The notes beneath the pieces were generated by a model. The model was not told where the DNA came from. It saw only the letters and a program-made list of their open reading frames with translations, and made no database searches. A stretch of DNA of 64,000 nt from Psychrobacter sp. DAB_AL43B (GTDB lineage: Bacteria; Pseudomonadota; Gammaproteobacteria; Pseudomonadales; Moraxellaceae). The DNA lies in NCBI RefSeq assembly GCF_900168255.1, contig NZ_LT799838.1, positions 1,612,001 through 1,676,000 of the forward strand, read 5' to 3'. Made by a program: the position numbers and the translations under genes. Of the stretch, positions 47,656 through 56,167 are shown piece by piece (the first letter of the stretch is position 1; each line of letters opens with the position of its first letter).

Positions 47656-48738
47656 CTACATCACTACCACCAAACCTTCATCTGGGCCAATCTTACCATC
47701 ACATATATCTTGGTAAGTATCTTCTAGGCTGTTGAGACCATCCAGTTCTTTAATCTTAAGCCAAGGAACAGTTTTTGCCGCGCTTTTCATTATATAGCTG
47801 GTAGAGCGTTTATTAAATTCATCAACGCCCCATTCCTTCATGCGCTGCTGCATATGGCTGGGTGCAAAAAATTGATGACTGCGTTCTTTAATAATGCCAT
47901 CGGCGCTTCGCGATTCATCCCAGTGGGTTAAGCCCACATTGCTGGTGTAGCGCATGTTATCACCTAAATGCATATGCAGTTGACTGAGTAAGTCAGCATT
48001 GGCCGACATATCTACAATGACAGTCGGCTTGCTTGCATCAATCTGCTCCAAGTTGTCATAGCTTAAAGCGCTATCATAGGCACCAATTGAATTGACAAAA
48101 TCCAGATGGTGATCTGATGTGAGACCAATGACATGAGGTGCGTCTTTATCATCAGCTAAACCATAGGCCAAGCCCGTACTGGTCTTACTAGAAGCACTGA
48201 TAATAACCACTTGTTCAGCACCAAACCAATCATTGCTCTTTAGTAGATCATATAAACAAAAGGAAGCCATATGTAATGGAAACAACAGCATGCGTTGATT
48301 GTCATTGGCGCGATCATAACCGGGTTCATGCTTTACTCGTTGATACATATTATAGGTAGGGGGCAGCTGTGCACGATGAGCACTGCCGTCCGTCAAGCTC
48401 GCTGGTGTCACCCTCATCGGCTTTATCACCAACTCATTGGCTGGCGGAAAATAGCCAAATAGCCGTTCGCCGACTCGCAGCTCGGTATTATTTGATTCAA
48501 TCACATCAGCAAAACCCCATACTGGAATAATGCCCCATTTTTTGGCATCTTCACCATGTGGCGGGAAAAATTGCCAATATTGTAATTGATCGCCCATTGC
48601 TGCATAGGTAATGTTGTTGGCGGTAAAAGCGAAGCGGTCGACCTTAACTAAGACTTCGCCATCGTTAACCGTATTGATTGGTGCTTGTATTAAACGACTT
48701 TGAGTTATATCTTCTTTATTAGTTTGAAATTCTTGCAT
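47656..48738 (-). CDS. DUF2855 family protein (MDR-like)
   Basis: The 360-residue protein fits DUF2855, a family related in outline to medium-chain dehydrogenases. The N-terminal GroES-like part shows GEVLVKVDRFAFTANNITYA and WGFADVIESNNTELRVGERLFGYFPP. The second half has a Rossmann-like strand-turn (VVIISASSKTSTGLAYGL) without the clean GxGxxG of typical NADPH enzymes. Activity unknown. A strong TGAGGAGAT lies before the ATG. Convergent with the GDSL gene, divergent from mtfA. Confidence 0.82.
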   Translation of the reverse strand: MQEFQTNKEDITQSRLIQAPINTVNDGEVLVKVDRFAFTANNITYAAMGDQLQYWQFFPPHGEDAKKWGIIPVWGFADVIESNNTELRVGERLFGYFPPANELVIKPMRVTPASLTDGSAHRAQLPPTYNMYQRVKHEPGYDRANDNQRMLLFPLHMASFCLYDLLKSNDWFGAEQVVIISASSKTSTGLAYGLADDKDAPHVIGLTSDHHLDFVNSIGAYDSALSYDNLEQIDASKPTVIVDMSANADLLSQLHMHLGDNMRYTSNVGLTHWDESRSADGIIKERSHQFFAPSHMQQRMKEWGVDEFNKRSTSYIMKSAAKTVPWLKIKELDGLNSLEDTYQDICDGKIGPDEGLVVVM

Positions 48739-48842
48739 CGTTATCTCCTCAAAATTTGGCTATTAGAAAGATAAATTAGCAAAGTTAATGATAGTGCTGT
48801 GTAATATGATGTTATGGTTTAATGATATTAAAGGGAGATAAA

Positions 48843-49586
48843 ATGTTCAACATAATAAAGGACTGGCGCGAGCAACGCATATTGGACAACAGCGAATTTA
48901 CCAATGGCGATTGGATGCAAGCTGCCGAACGTATTGTGATACTTGATAGGCTGAACAAGGAAGAGATGAGTCGTTTGTTTGAACTGGCAACGCTATTTTT
49001 ACATGATAAAACGATTACGGGTGCGCAAGGCTTTGAAATCACAAACGCTGTCAGGCAGTCGATTGCCTTGCAAGCTTGTTTGCCTATCTTAAATTTAAGC
49101 CTTGAATGGTACGCTGGCTGGTCATCAATTATTATCTATCCTGGTTCTTACACTAGCGAAAGCACGACCGTAGATGAGTTCGGTATCGTCCATGAGGGTC
49201 ACCAACATCGTAGCGGCGAAGCCTGGCTGCGTGGACCTGTTATTTTGTCATGGAAAGATGCCAAGCATTCAGGCGAGCGTGATGGTCACAATGTCGTCAT
49301 CCATGAGTTTGTCCATAAGCTTGATATGCTTAACGGTAGCGCCAACGGTTTTCCGCCGCTACAACCTGATATGGACCCCAATAGATGGACTGAGATTATG
49401 ACGCGGGATTTTGAAGATTTTCAAACCCATCGTAAATCAGGACTGGATCGCTATGGCACTACCAATCCGGCTGAGTTTTTTGCGGTACTTAGTGAAGTGT
49501 TTTTTGAGACACCGCAGAAGCTGGTTGACGCTTATCCTGATATTTACGACATTATGGTTAAGTTTTTTCGGCAGACGCCGATATGA
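48843..49586 (+). CDS. mtfA: Zinc peptidase of the MtfA family
   Basis: The 247-residue protein has the gluzincin motif HEFVHKLDMLNG (HExxH) and a later acidic ligand region (TNPAEFFAVLSEVFFETP), both typical of MtfA, the Mlc-titrating peptidase of E. coli. The conserved SWYPGW-type region appears as LEWYAGWSSIIIYPG. The start at 48843 (MFNIIKDW) follows GGGAG at good spacing; the frame extends 7 codons upstream. No Mlc or pts genes are here, so its partner in this organism is unknown. Confidence 0.88.
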   Translation: MFNIIKDWREQRILDNSEFTNGDWMQAAERIVILDRLNKEEMSRLFELATLFLHDKTITGAQGFEITNAVRQSIALQACLPILNLSLEWYAGWSSIIIYPGSYTSESTTVDEFGIVHEGHQHRSGEAWLRGPVILSWKDAKHSGERDGHNVVIHEFVHKLDMLNGSANGFPPLQPDMDPNRWTEIMTRDFEDFQTHRKSGLDRYGTTNPAEFFAVLSEVFFETPQKLVDAYPDIYDIMVKFFRQTPI

Positions 49587-49645
49587 ATAAAAAGTATCTT
49601 TGTAGAATTTATTAGAAAAAACCTACTTATGAGAATATAACTATC

Positions 49646-50101
49646 ATGAAAAAATCGCTTATCTTAATTTGTGCTTTGCTAATCACGCATACGGTACAAG
49701 CAAGCTTTCCCTCTGAAATTCAAACTCAAAAAAATTCTATCAATGCACCCTTACAATATCCTAAAGAGTTGCAAGAATTAGGACTCTATATCGATTCAAC
49801 CCTGGATACGGTACAGAATATCTCTGATAATAATGAAGATTTTTGTTCAACCCAATCAGCTTTTGCTTTCAATGTTATGGAAATGAGGCAAAAAGGGGTG
49901 GATCATAGTGATATTTATCATTTAATGAATATAAATAACAAAGCAGATTTGACAACAAAAGGGATGGCTAAATTAGATAGTTATAGGGGTGTTTTTGAAG
50001 AAGCATATGATTATCCAATATATAACAGCAAAGAGGATAAGGGGACTGCCACCACCTTTTACATGACTTATAAAAACCATCAATGTTTACTCAGTTTATA
50101 A
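49646..50101 (+). CDS. Small secreted protein of unknown function
   Basis: The 151-residue protein starts with a clear signal peptide (MKKSLILICALLITHTVQA, cleavage before SFPSE). The mature part is polar and AT-rich in codon use, with two cysteines (DFCSTQS and HQCLLSL) that may pair. Probably periplasmic. No family recognised. Confidence 0.7.
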   Translation: MKKSLILICALLITHTVQASFPSEIQTQKNSINAPLQYPKELQELGLYIDSTLDTVQNISDNNEDFCSTQSAFAFNVMEMRQKGVDHSDIYHLMNINNKADLTTKGMAKLDSYRGVFEEAYDYPIYNSKEDKGTATTFYMTYKNHQCLLSL

Positions 50102-50160
50102 GTCATCTTAGCCACTAAATTCTAAATTTTTTAATAGCTTAAAATTTTAAACATGAAGTA

Positions 50161-50206
50161 ATAAAAAAGGGCAGTGCATCACATACGATGTACGACCCTT
50201 TTTTAT
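50161..50206. terminator. Bidirectional terminator
   Basis: Stem ATAAAAAAGGG/CCCTTTTTTAT with an inner helix (GCATC/GATGT), between convergent genes. Confidence 0.85.
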
Positions 50207-50255
50207 AAAAAATATCTATTAAATCATGTGTTTACTTTTATTTTTTTGCTTACAG

Positions 50256-50921
50256 CTATACTGTCCATCGGTCATTAATGATACCTACTAGATAGCGCTT
50301 ACCTTGATAGTCCTCAAATACCAAGCGCATACCACGCCAGTCTATACCATCGTATTCGTCAGAGCCCTTATAATAAAAATCAACCACATCTGCTTTTGGA
50401 TAAGCTTCATTGACGTTGTTAATCATATTACCTCTAGATTCAAAGGTATTGACCGTGATGCGCGCGTCATTGTATTTTTTACCATCAATCCAGGTGTCTA
50501 GATAGGTCGTTAATGGCACGACTAATAGCTCGCCAGTACCATCCAAATCACCCCAAGTGAAGCGTATTTTTGGTTGCTGCAAGTATTGAGCGAATTGCTC
50601 ACGGCTAAAGACTTTATCCTTGTCTAAATGTACATAAGCGTACATCGAAAAACGCACACCACGTGTTGGGTGAATATCGTCTGTGATTCTAGCAAAGTCA
50701 TTATTAGCGAGTGCACGTTGGATACGCAGTGCTTGTTGCTTGAGGGTTTGCTGGCTGATATCAGAGACGACAGGTACCGATGAGTTGCCAGTTGATTGAT
50801 TGGGGACGCTTGCGCTGGATTCCGCAGAAGATTGACAACCAGTTGCTGCCAGTACGAACACCAAAACGCCGCCAGTCGCTAATTTAAAAGAATGCGCTGT
50901 AAAAGTAGATAGTATGGTCAT
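50256..50921 (-). CDS. Putative lipoprotein of unknown function
   Basis: The 221-residue protein has a hydrophobic N-terminus and lipobox AATGC near residue 29 (mature start CQSSAESS). After a Ser-rich linker comes a folded domain with HPTRGVRFSMYAYVHLDKDKVFS, IRFTWGDLDGTGEL and DWRGMRLVFEDYQGKRYLVGIINDRW. The last block is a well-formed beta pattern resembling NTF2-like or 'SnoaL-like' lipoproteins, but I cannot assign it. GAGGAT lies before the ATG. Confidence 0.75.
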   Translation of the reverse strand: MTILSTFTAHSFKLATGGVLVFVLAATGCQSSAESSASVPNQSTGNSSVPVVSDISQQTLKQQALRIQRALANNDFARITDDIHPTRGVRFSMYAYVHLDKDKVFSREQFAQYLQQPKIRFTWGDLDGTGELLVVPLTTYLDTWIDGKKYNDARITVNTFESRGNMINNVNEAYPKADVVDFYYKGSDEYDGIDWRGMRLVFEDYQGKRYLVGIINDRWTV

Positions 50922-51067
50922 AAAGTATCCTCATCGCAGTGATTACCGTAACAAATAGCACCAAGAAGCATCTAAACCTGAATGATACGATAATACAGCA
51001 GAGTCATGATATGGGTATGATGTAATAGCTCATAACGCTTATATGATGAAATACTGTAGAGAAAACG

Positions 51068-51553
51068 ATGCCAACACCTAAATCACTGATACTGCTAGCA
51101 ATGGGAGTAATCGCCATCAGCAACGCCACAGCGGATGTCACAGAGCCGTATCAGACACATGCGGTTATGAAGGTTGCAACTATAGCCAAAATGTATGAAC
51201 AAGACATCAGTAATCAAGGAATGGATAATCCGGTGGTATTGCAGCAATATGCTAATTCAGAGTTACAAGCGGCTATGCAACTTGAGCAAGATTATTTCGA
51301 TAAAGAGCAAATGTCCTGTCATGTTGGTTATGACGTACTGTGGGATTCGCAAGATCCAGATTACGAGCAAGAAAAGGAGTTTTCAATCACCGAACAAGGA
51401 TTGGTCAAGGTCAGTTTGGCGCAAGGTAGCAATGTTTATTATGATTTGTCCTGTGATGGTATGAATAAAGAAATAAAATGCCAAGTGGCAGATGTAATAA
51501 TGGATGAGGACGGCGCATCTTTACGAAAGTATTTACTAGAGACATGTCGTTAG
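51068..51553 (+). CDS. Small secreted protein of unknown function
   Basis: The 161-residue protein has a signal peptide (MPTPKSLILLAMGVIAISNA, cleavage near ATA-DVT). The mature part is acidic, with four cysteines (SCHVGYD, LSCDGMN, IKCQVAD, ETCR) suited to two disulfides. GAGA lies before the ATG. No family recognised. Confidence 0.7.
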   Translation: MPTPKSLILLAMGVIAISNATADVTEPYQTHAVMKVATIAKMYEQDISNQGMDNPVVLQQYANSELQAAMQLEQDYFDKEQMSCHVGYDVLWDSQDPDYEQEKEFSITEQGLVKVSLAQGSNVYYDLSCDGMNKEIKCQVADVIMDEDGASLRKYLLETCR

Positions 51554-51995
51554 CCAACGATAATTATTATATCTCATAGATATTCAAATAATAATTTGAA
51601 TGGTAATAAATCCTAGATTAAAAAATTACTGAAAAATAAATCAGACTTATTATGAATGATGTATGAATCATTAGAGATATAATTATTGAGGAACTCACTT
51701 CTAAGACCGTTGGTTTGTTTTCGCATAATGTATATTATGTTAAATAAACTCTATAGAGAGATAATAACATGATAGATAATGGCGCCCAATAACTATGCTT
51801 GTCTGTTAATCACCTCAATGACTTGTTAATAGTATTTGCTATTGTATTTTTATACCTTAGCTACTTTATTTTAATAAATGATCAACGTGCCAGCCCTGCG
51901 CTACAATCATTCATTATCATAACAAAGCAAAAAAGTGAGCAGCCTAATACAGAGCTACTCACCTTTAGATATTCTTTATTGTTTTTCTGGTTTTA
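51554..51995. other. Gene-poor AT-rich gap
   Basis: The 442 bases between the secreted protein gene and the coiled-coil gene hold only a terminator at 51924-51962. A TTG-started open frame of 66 codons (51799-51999) runs through that terminator and looks spurious. Confidence 0.5.
51924..51962 (-). terminator. Terminator after the coiled-coil protein gene
   Basis: On the minus strand GTGAGTAGC pairs with GCTGCTCAC (one G-T pair) around a 10-base loop, followed by six T. Confidence 0.75.
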
Positions 51996-52421
51996 TTAGC
52001 TGGCAAGTTGAAGCTTGTTTACGCTGTCCATAAGTGCGCTAAGCTTTTGCTCAAGCTTACTTTTTTCTGACTTATTTTTAGCAACTGCTTTAGTGCTATC
52101 ATCTGCCAACTGCTTGTTACCTTCTGCCACTGCCTGCTTTAATGCTAGCTTCTCACGCATAATAGCGACTCTCAAAGGTTCAATCTTATTGATAATGTAA
52201 TTAATAGATTTATGCAGGTCTGATTTTCTATAGCGCTCTTTAACCTTAGACGATTTATATAAGACACTATTTTTATCATTTTTTGCGCTAGCGAGCTTTT
52301 CTATATACTCAACAGCTATCTTGTCTGCATAGTCATCTTGAACACCAATCTCTAAGACCTCCTCTTCTAAAATCGCACCTAATTCTTCTAATTTGTTGTT
52401 TTTGATGGTATTTTCTGACAT
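51996..52421 (-). CDS. Coiled-coil protein of unknown function
   Basis: The 141-residue cytosolic protein is highly charged and nearly all helical. Residues about 75-140 (LRVAIMREKLALKQAVAEG, then KNKSEKSKLEQKLSALMDSV) form a coiled coil. No signal peptide, no cysteine. Start 52421 (MSENTIKN) is chosen because AAAGGA lies 9 bases upstream; an ATG three codons earlier would sit on that ribosome site. No family recognised. Confidence 0.65.
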   Translation of the reverse strand: MSENTIKNNKLEELGAILEEEVLEIGVQDDYADKIAVEYIEKLASAKNDKNSVLYKSSKVKERYRKSDLHKSINYIINKIEPLRVAIMREKLALKQAVAEGNKQLADDSTKAVAKNKSEKSKLEQKLSALMDSVNKLQLAS

Positions 52422-52991
52422 TGTAAACATTCCTTTGTATATATTGGGATTACGGATGTATTAAGTGATTGATGTGTTAAGTGATTATAGAGACGCTACT
52501 ATCATCAATTACTTTTGATAATAAGTCGTAGTAATAGTGATTGTAATTGGCATGTGGATTCGTTGTTTACATACCCTTAGCGGTTACTGTGACAACCATG
52601 CCGATTAGTTCGTAATAAATATGACTAACGCATACTTGGCTAGCCAAAAATTACAGCTCATCTTAACTTAAGAGTACAACTGTACACAATGGATATTTAA
52701 CCCTTTTAATATAAAGGGGTTAAATCAGGAATTCATTCATAAGATTTAGATAATATGAGTTGATATATTTAGCAATAACGATAGGTTCTTCTCAAAGCAA
52801 TGATGAAGCTGAAATATATCCTCTACCGAAAGGTATGTTCGCTTAGATGAAGAACGGTTATTGAATATAAAACACCACTACTAAGCCCTACAGATACTTT
52901 AGACAAAAAAAGAGGTTCACAAATAATTGTGAACCTCTTTTGAATATGCCTTGTACTACTAGTTACGGCTCTAGATTGCTCATTTGGATTA
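52422..52991. other. Gene-poor gap with repeats and a hairpin
   Basis: The 570 AT-rich bases contain a 16-bp tandem duplication at 52455-52486 (GATGTATTAAGTGATT, then the same with one change), an inverted repeat TTTAACCC/GGGTTAAA at 52696-52724 with a 12-base loop, and the terminator at 52908-52941. No credible gene; a 60-codon open frame (52823-53005) runs through the terminator. Confidence 0.55.
52908..52941. terminator. Terminator after the 157-residue membrane protein gene
   Basis: Perfect stem AAGAGGTTCACAA/TTGTGAACCTCTT with a 4-base loop and T-runs on both strands. Confidence 0.85.
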
Positions 52992-53465
52992 TTAATCCCC
53001 TTCACGGTATAAAATCTTTTTAGCTTCTATTCTAAAACTCTCATCACTGAGGGCTGCGTTCATTCTCACAGCCTGAGAGTTTAGATTTTCTCGTTGTATT
53101 TCTCGAGAGCGTACTTTACTTTCTTCTGAATCACGGAATACCATGTTCTGCGCTTCTTGTCTAAAGTCACTTTCACTCATAGCAGATCTAATTTCCACGG
53201 CATTAACTGCTGTATCATCTTGTGCTTCCAAGCGCTTGGCGTTAGTTGCTACTGTCTTCTCGATTTGACTGGTAAATACGCCATCATTAACAACGGACAC
53301 AGTGTTATTGACCATTGCTACTTGAGAGTTCATTGAGAAAAAATAATCAAATATAAACACGCTTGCCAAAAATAAGGCACAAAAAATACTGAGCACGCTG
53401 AGGAACTTTACGTTATTCAGCGACCTACCCTTCGATGGTTTTACGCTTTCAGTTGCTGAGGTCAT
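52992..53465 (-). CDS. Single-pass membrane protein with two FRxE motifs
   Basis: The 157-residue protein has a short basic cytoplasmic start, one membrane helix (about 21-43) and a polar helical part outside. Two copies of a 20-residue motif occur: AMSESDFRQEAQNMVFRDSE (95-114) and ALSDESFRIEAKKILYREGD (138-157, the exact C-terminus). The shared core is FRxE[AS][QK]xxx[FY]R[DE]. The neighbouring 308-residue protein ends with the same motif. I know no named family for it. The start is at the first ATG; the ribosome site is weak. Confidence 0.7.
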   Translation of the reverse strand: MTSATESVKPSKGRSLNNVKFLSVLSIFCALFLASVFIFDYFFSMNSQVAMVNNTVSVVNDGVFTSQIEKTVATNAKRLEAQDDTAVNAVEIRSAMSESDFRQEAQNMVFRDSEESKVRSREIQRENLNSQAVRMNAALSDESFRIEAKKILYREGD

Positions 53466-53667
53466 AGTTCAATACCGAATCAATATATGTTAACAACGGC
53501 ATATAACCGCCTTCTTTATATGATGATACGAATCTTTTGAGGCTATGCAACCGTTTTTGGTATGAGCGATAGAATTGACAGATAAACGGTCGCAAAGCAC
53601 CGTTTTATCGTTGCTTATTGCTGCTAAAGATTAAAAACTTGTCTATATGCTACCTATACATTCAGCA

Positions 53668-54594
53668 CTAATCGTTGGTCTCACGATATAAGGTGTTTTG
53701 TGATTCTTCTCTAAAATCATCGTATGTGATGGTAGGCTCAGTATTCACGTCGCTAACGGTGGTTTCTGTAACTGGCTTGTTTGTGCCATCTACAGTATTA
53801 TCAGCATTTTTGTTAGCATCGTTTGCTACCGCTGTTTGAGGTTCTGACGTTGATGTGTTGGATGTATTGGCAACAGTGGAATCAGATGATTTACTTCCAT
53901 CTATCGCGGCCCCTTGTTGAGTGCTGGTAACAGGCGTAGTATTTTCTGATAGCGCTGGGGTTGCGCTATCAGAGTCTGCAGGAGCGGTTGCAGTCGACAA
54001 GACACCGGTAAAGATAAGCGTGAATACAATAGCAGCAATCAATAACGAACCAAAAATCATCCCAATTAAGAGTGGCTTCTTACTACTTGCCAGCTTACCT
54101 TTTGATTTTACGGTTTTTTTGTTTACAGGCTCTTCAATTGCTGATTCTGTGGTTAGGTGCTCAGAATCAGCGCTGTCAGCTATATAAACAGTCTTCTGAA
54201 TTGAAGGCTTGTCACTATCTGTTGTTATTACACGATTTGTAGCTACCTCATCTTCTGCATCAGACAAATCCAAGCTGACTGCTGTGCTTGTAGAGCTGTG
54301 TTGATCTTGAATGGCAAATAACTCAAGTTCTGCTGCACTTAAAGGCTCATATGAGGACAGTTTATTGGCATTTTTTAAAGGTTTTAATGCAGACGGCTTA
54401 GCAGGTTTGTCCGCTATGCTCCCTTTAAGACTGTCATCATCGTCGGCACTGTCAATGATGTCGGCGCTTTCAACACGCGTGATAAAACGCTCATAAATAT
54501 TATCTTTACGATTGCGCCTTTGTGGCTTAGTATTAGCAATTTTAGCTAAATTTGCCTCTAAATCAGCGTTATGGTTATTTTTTTTATCGCTCAT
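53668..54594 (-). CDS. Single-pass membrane protein ending in the FRxE motif
   Basis: The 308-residue protein has a long, charged, probably disordered cytoplasmic part (1-173; with RNRKDNIYERFITRVESAD near 27-45), one membrane helix (about 174-197) and an external Thr/Ser/Asn-rich linker. It ends in YDDFREESQNTLYRETND (291-308), which matches the two repeats of the 157-residue neighbour. A likely reading is that linker and motif are exposed in the periplasm. The two genes are on the same strand, 202 bp apart, and may act together. Function unknown. Confidence 0.7.
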   Translation of the reverse strand: MSDKKNNHNADLEANLAKIANTKPQRRNRKDNIYERFITRVESADIIDSADDDDSLKGSIADKPAKPSALKPLKNANKLSSYEPLSAAELELFAIQDQHSSTSTAVSLDLSDAEDEVATNRVITTDSDKPSIQKTVYIADSADSEHLTTESAIEEPVNKKTVKSKGKLASSKKPLLIGMIFGSLLIAAIVFTLIFTGVLSTATAPADSDSATPALSENTTPVTSTQQGAAIDGSKSSDSTVANTSNTSTSEPQTAVANDANKNADNTVDGTNKPVTETTVSDVNTEPTITYDDFREESQNTLYRETND

Positions 54595-54822
54595 GAAGTA
54601 ATACCAAACCAGTTTATGCCACGAAAAGCAGATGACTGCTAGAATTAAGGGTAAAGGCTTTTTGTTTGCTAAAGTGTAACACTATCGTTAACAAACAATA
54701 TAGTGGGTCGCCTCTTTAGCTTCAAGCATAATTTTATGCTCAAGCCTATTATTTGTATAAAATAGCCAAAACATCATCCTAAATAAGCGTCCATGACATT
54801 ATAGATAAATGAGCATAAAAAT

Positions 54823-55860
54823 ATGGATTTAAAACAGCTCAATGCTTTTATCGCTGTTGCTGAGCTAAGAAGTTTTAGTGCAGCGACAGCCAAAACTGGA
54901 TTGTCACAGCCTAGCCTGAGTCGATTGCTCAAACAGCTCGAGACGGAGATGGGCGTGATGTTGGTCGACCGTTATCATAGACCGCTACATCTAACAGAAG
55001 CTGGTACGTTCTTTTACGATAAAATTAGCACCATACTGACAGAGATGGATACTGTCATCAGTATGACCCAGCGGCTATCGACGCCCAGTAGTGTGTTAAA
55101 TATTGGCTTTGTGCCATCCATACTGTATGGGTTGCTACCCGAAATCATCGCAATGCTCAAGCAGTCCAATCCTGATATTGAGGTCAACCTAAAAGACATC
55201 AGCTCCTATCAGCAAATGGATGCGCTCAAATCTGGTGACATTGATATTGGTTTTGGGCGCTTTGCCCATCAAGACCCGTGGATACAGCAAATACTATTGC
55301 GTCATGAGCGTTATGTCGTGGCATTACCCAAGTCGCATCCGCTAGCCAATGTCCGTGAGCAACGCTTGATAGACTTAGCAAATAACCGCTTGATTTTATA
55401 TCACCAAACCCACCTGCCTATCTCGACAACGGCGACGCCTATCGCTAACAAGACTATTGATAATAAGCCTATTAACAATAAGCCTATTAACAATAAGCCT
55501 AGCAGGCTACGCAACCAGCCGCTATCGACTGAGCCTGTCACCGAGCCTTTACTGTATTTATTTGCACAATATGGCATCTCTCCTTTTATGACCACGACAG
55601 TCAGCGATTTACAAGTGGCGCTAGGCTTGGTTGCTGCTGGTGAAGGCATTACCTTAGTACCTGCCAGCCTAAAAACGGTGCGTACAGAGCAAATCAGCTA
55701 TCAGCGTCTCATTCATGAAAACGTGACCTCCCCTATTTATCTGCACACACTCAAAGATTTTGTTCATCCCCAAATTCCTGACTTACTGAGCGCCATTTAT
55801 CAGGTATATGAGCAGCGTGGTATTACGTACCGGCGGCAAAAATTTGTGTCACAGCTTTAA
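54823..55860 (+). CDS. LysR-type transcriptional regulator
   Basis: The 345-residue protein has the LysR helix-turn-helix at the start (LKQLNAFIAVAELRSFSAAT, then LSQPSLSRLLKQLETEMGV) and a periplasmic-binding-like effector domain (VLNIGFVPSILYGLLPEII onwards). It is about 40 residues longer than usual because of an insertion near residues 205-235 containing NKPIN pentapeptide repeats. It lies upstream of an Nramp transporter and the prp genes on the same strand; control of either is possible but not shown. Confidence 0.9.
   Translation: MDLKQLNAFIAVAELRSFSAATAKTGLSQPSLSRLLKQLETEMGVMLVDRYHRPLHLTEAGTFFYDKISTILTEMDTVISMTQRLSTPSSVLNIGFVPSILYGLLPEIIAMLKQSNPDIEVNLKDISSYQQMDALKSGDIDIGFGRFAHQDPWIQQILLRHERYVVALPKSHPLANVREQRLIDLANNRLILYHQTHLPISTTATPIANKTIDNKPINNKPINNKPSRLRNQPLSTEPVTEPLLYLFAQYGISPFMTTTVSDLQVALGLVAAGEGITLVPASLKTVRTEQISYQRLIHENVTSPIYLHTLKDFVHPQIPDLLSAIYQVYEQRGITYRRQKFVSQL
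55447..55500 (+). repeat. 15-bp in-frame tandem repeat within the LysR gene
   Basis: About 3.6 copies: one degenerate copy (AACAAGACTATTGAT), two perfect copies of AATAAGCCTATTAAC and a partial one. It encodes NKTID-NKPIN-NKPIN-NKP, inside the effector domain. Confidence 0.85.
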
Positions 55861-56167
55861 ATTATCAGATATTGGATGAGTATTATGTTATAAAGAACCC
55901 GCAAAAAATACTCAATCCTAACTCTTGATATTAATAGTTGATTATGCTAACTATCAAGAATGGGCATGCAAACTAATAGTAATAATAATTAGAATAATCA
56001 TTCTCCTGAATAGCATCGGTGTGCTAAAGTCGATACAAGATGAATCGTTTTATACTTAGCATTATTAGCATTAAAAAATAGGCGTTGTATAAAACATTCT
56101 CTAACGATCATTGGCAAGCTGACACAGGTAAGTGATAATTTGCCGTTTAAACCATTTCGAGGTATTC
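55861..56167. other. Gap between the LysR and Nramp genes
   Basis: Of 307 bases, no gene is evident. A TAATAATAATTAGAATAATCATT stretch at about 55979 is AT-rich and faintly Fur-box-like, but too weak to call. Confidence 0.35.

Noticed and set aside
51799..51999. Open frame of 66 codons with a hydrophobic stretch
   Set aside because: It starts with TTG, has no ribosome site and runs through the terminator of the neighbouring gene.
52823..53005. Open frame of 60 codons on the minus strand
   Set aside because: It overlaps the end of the 157-residue protein gene and crosses its terminator.
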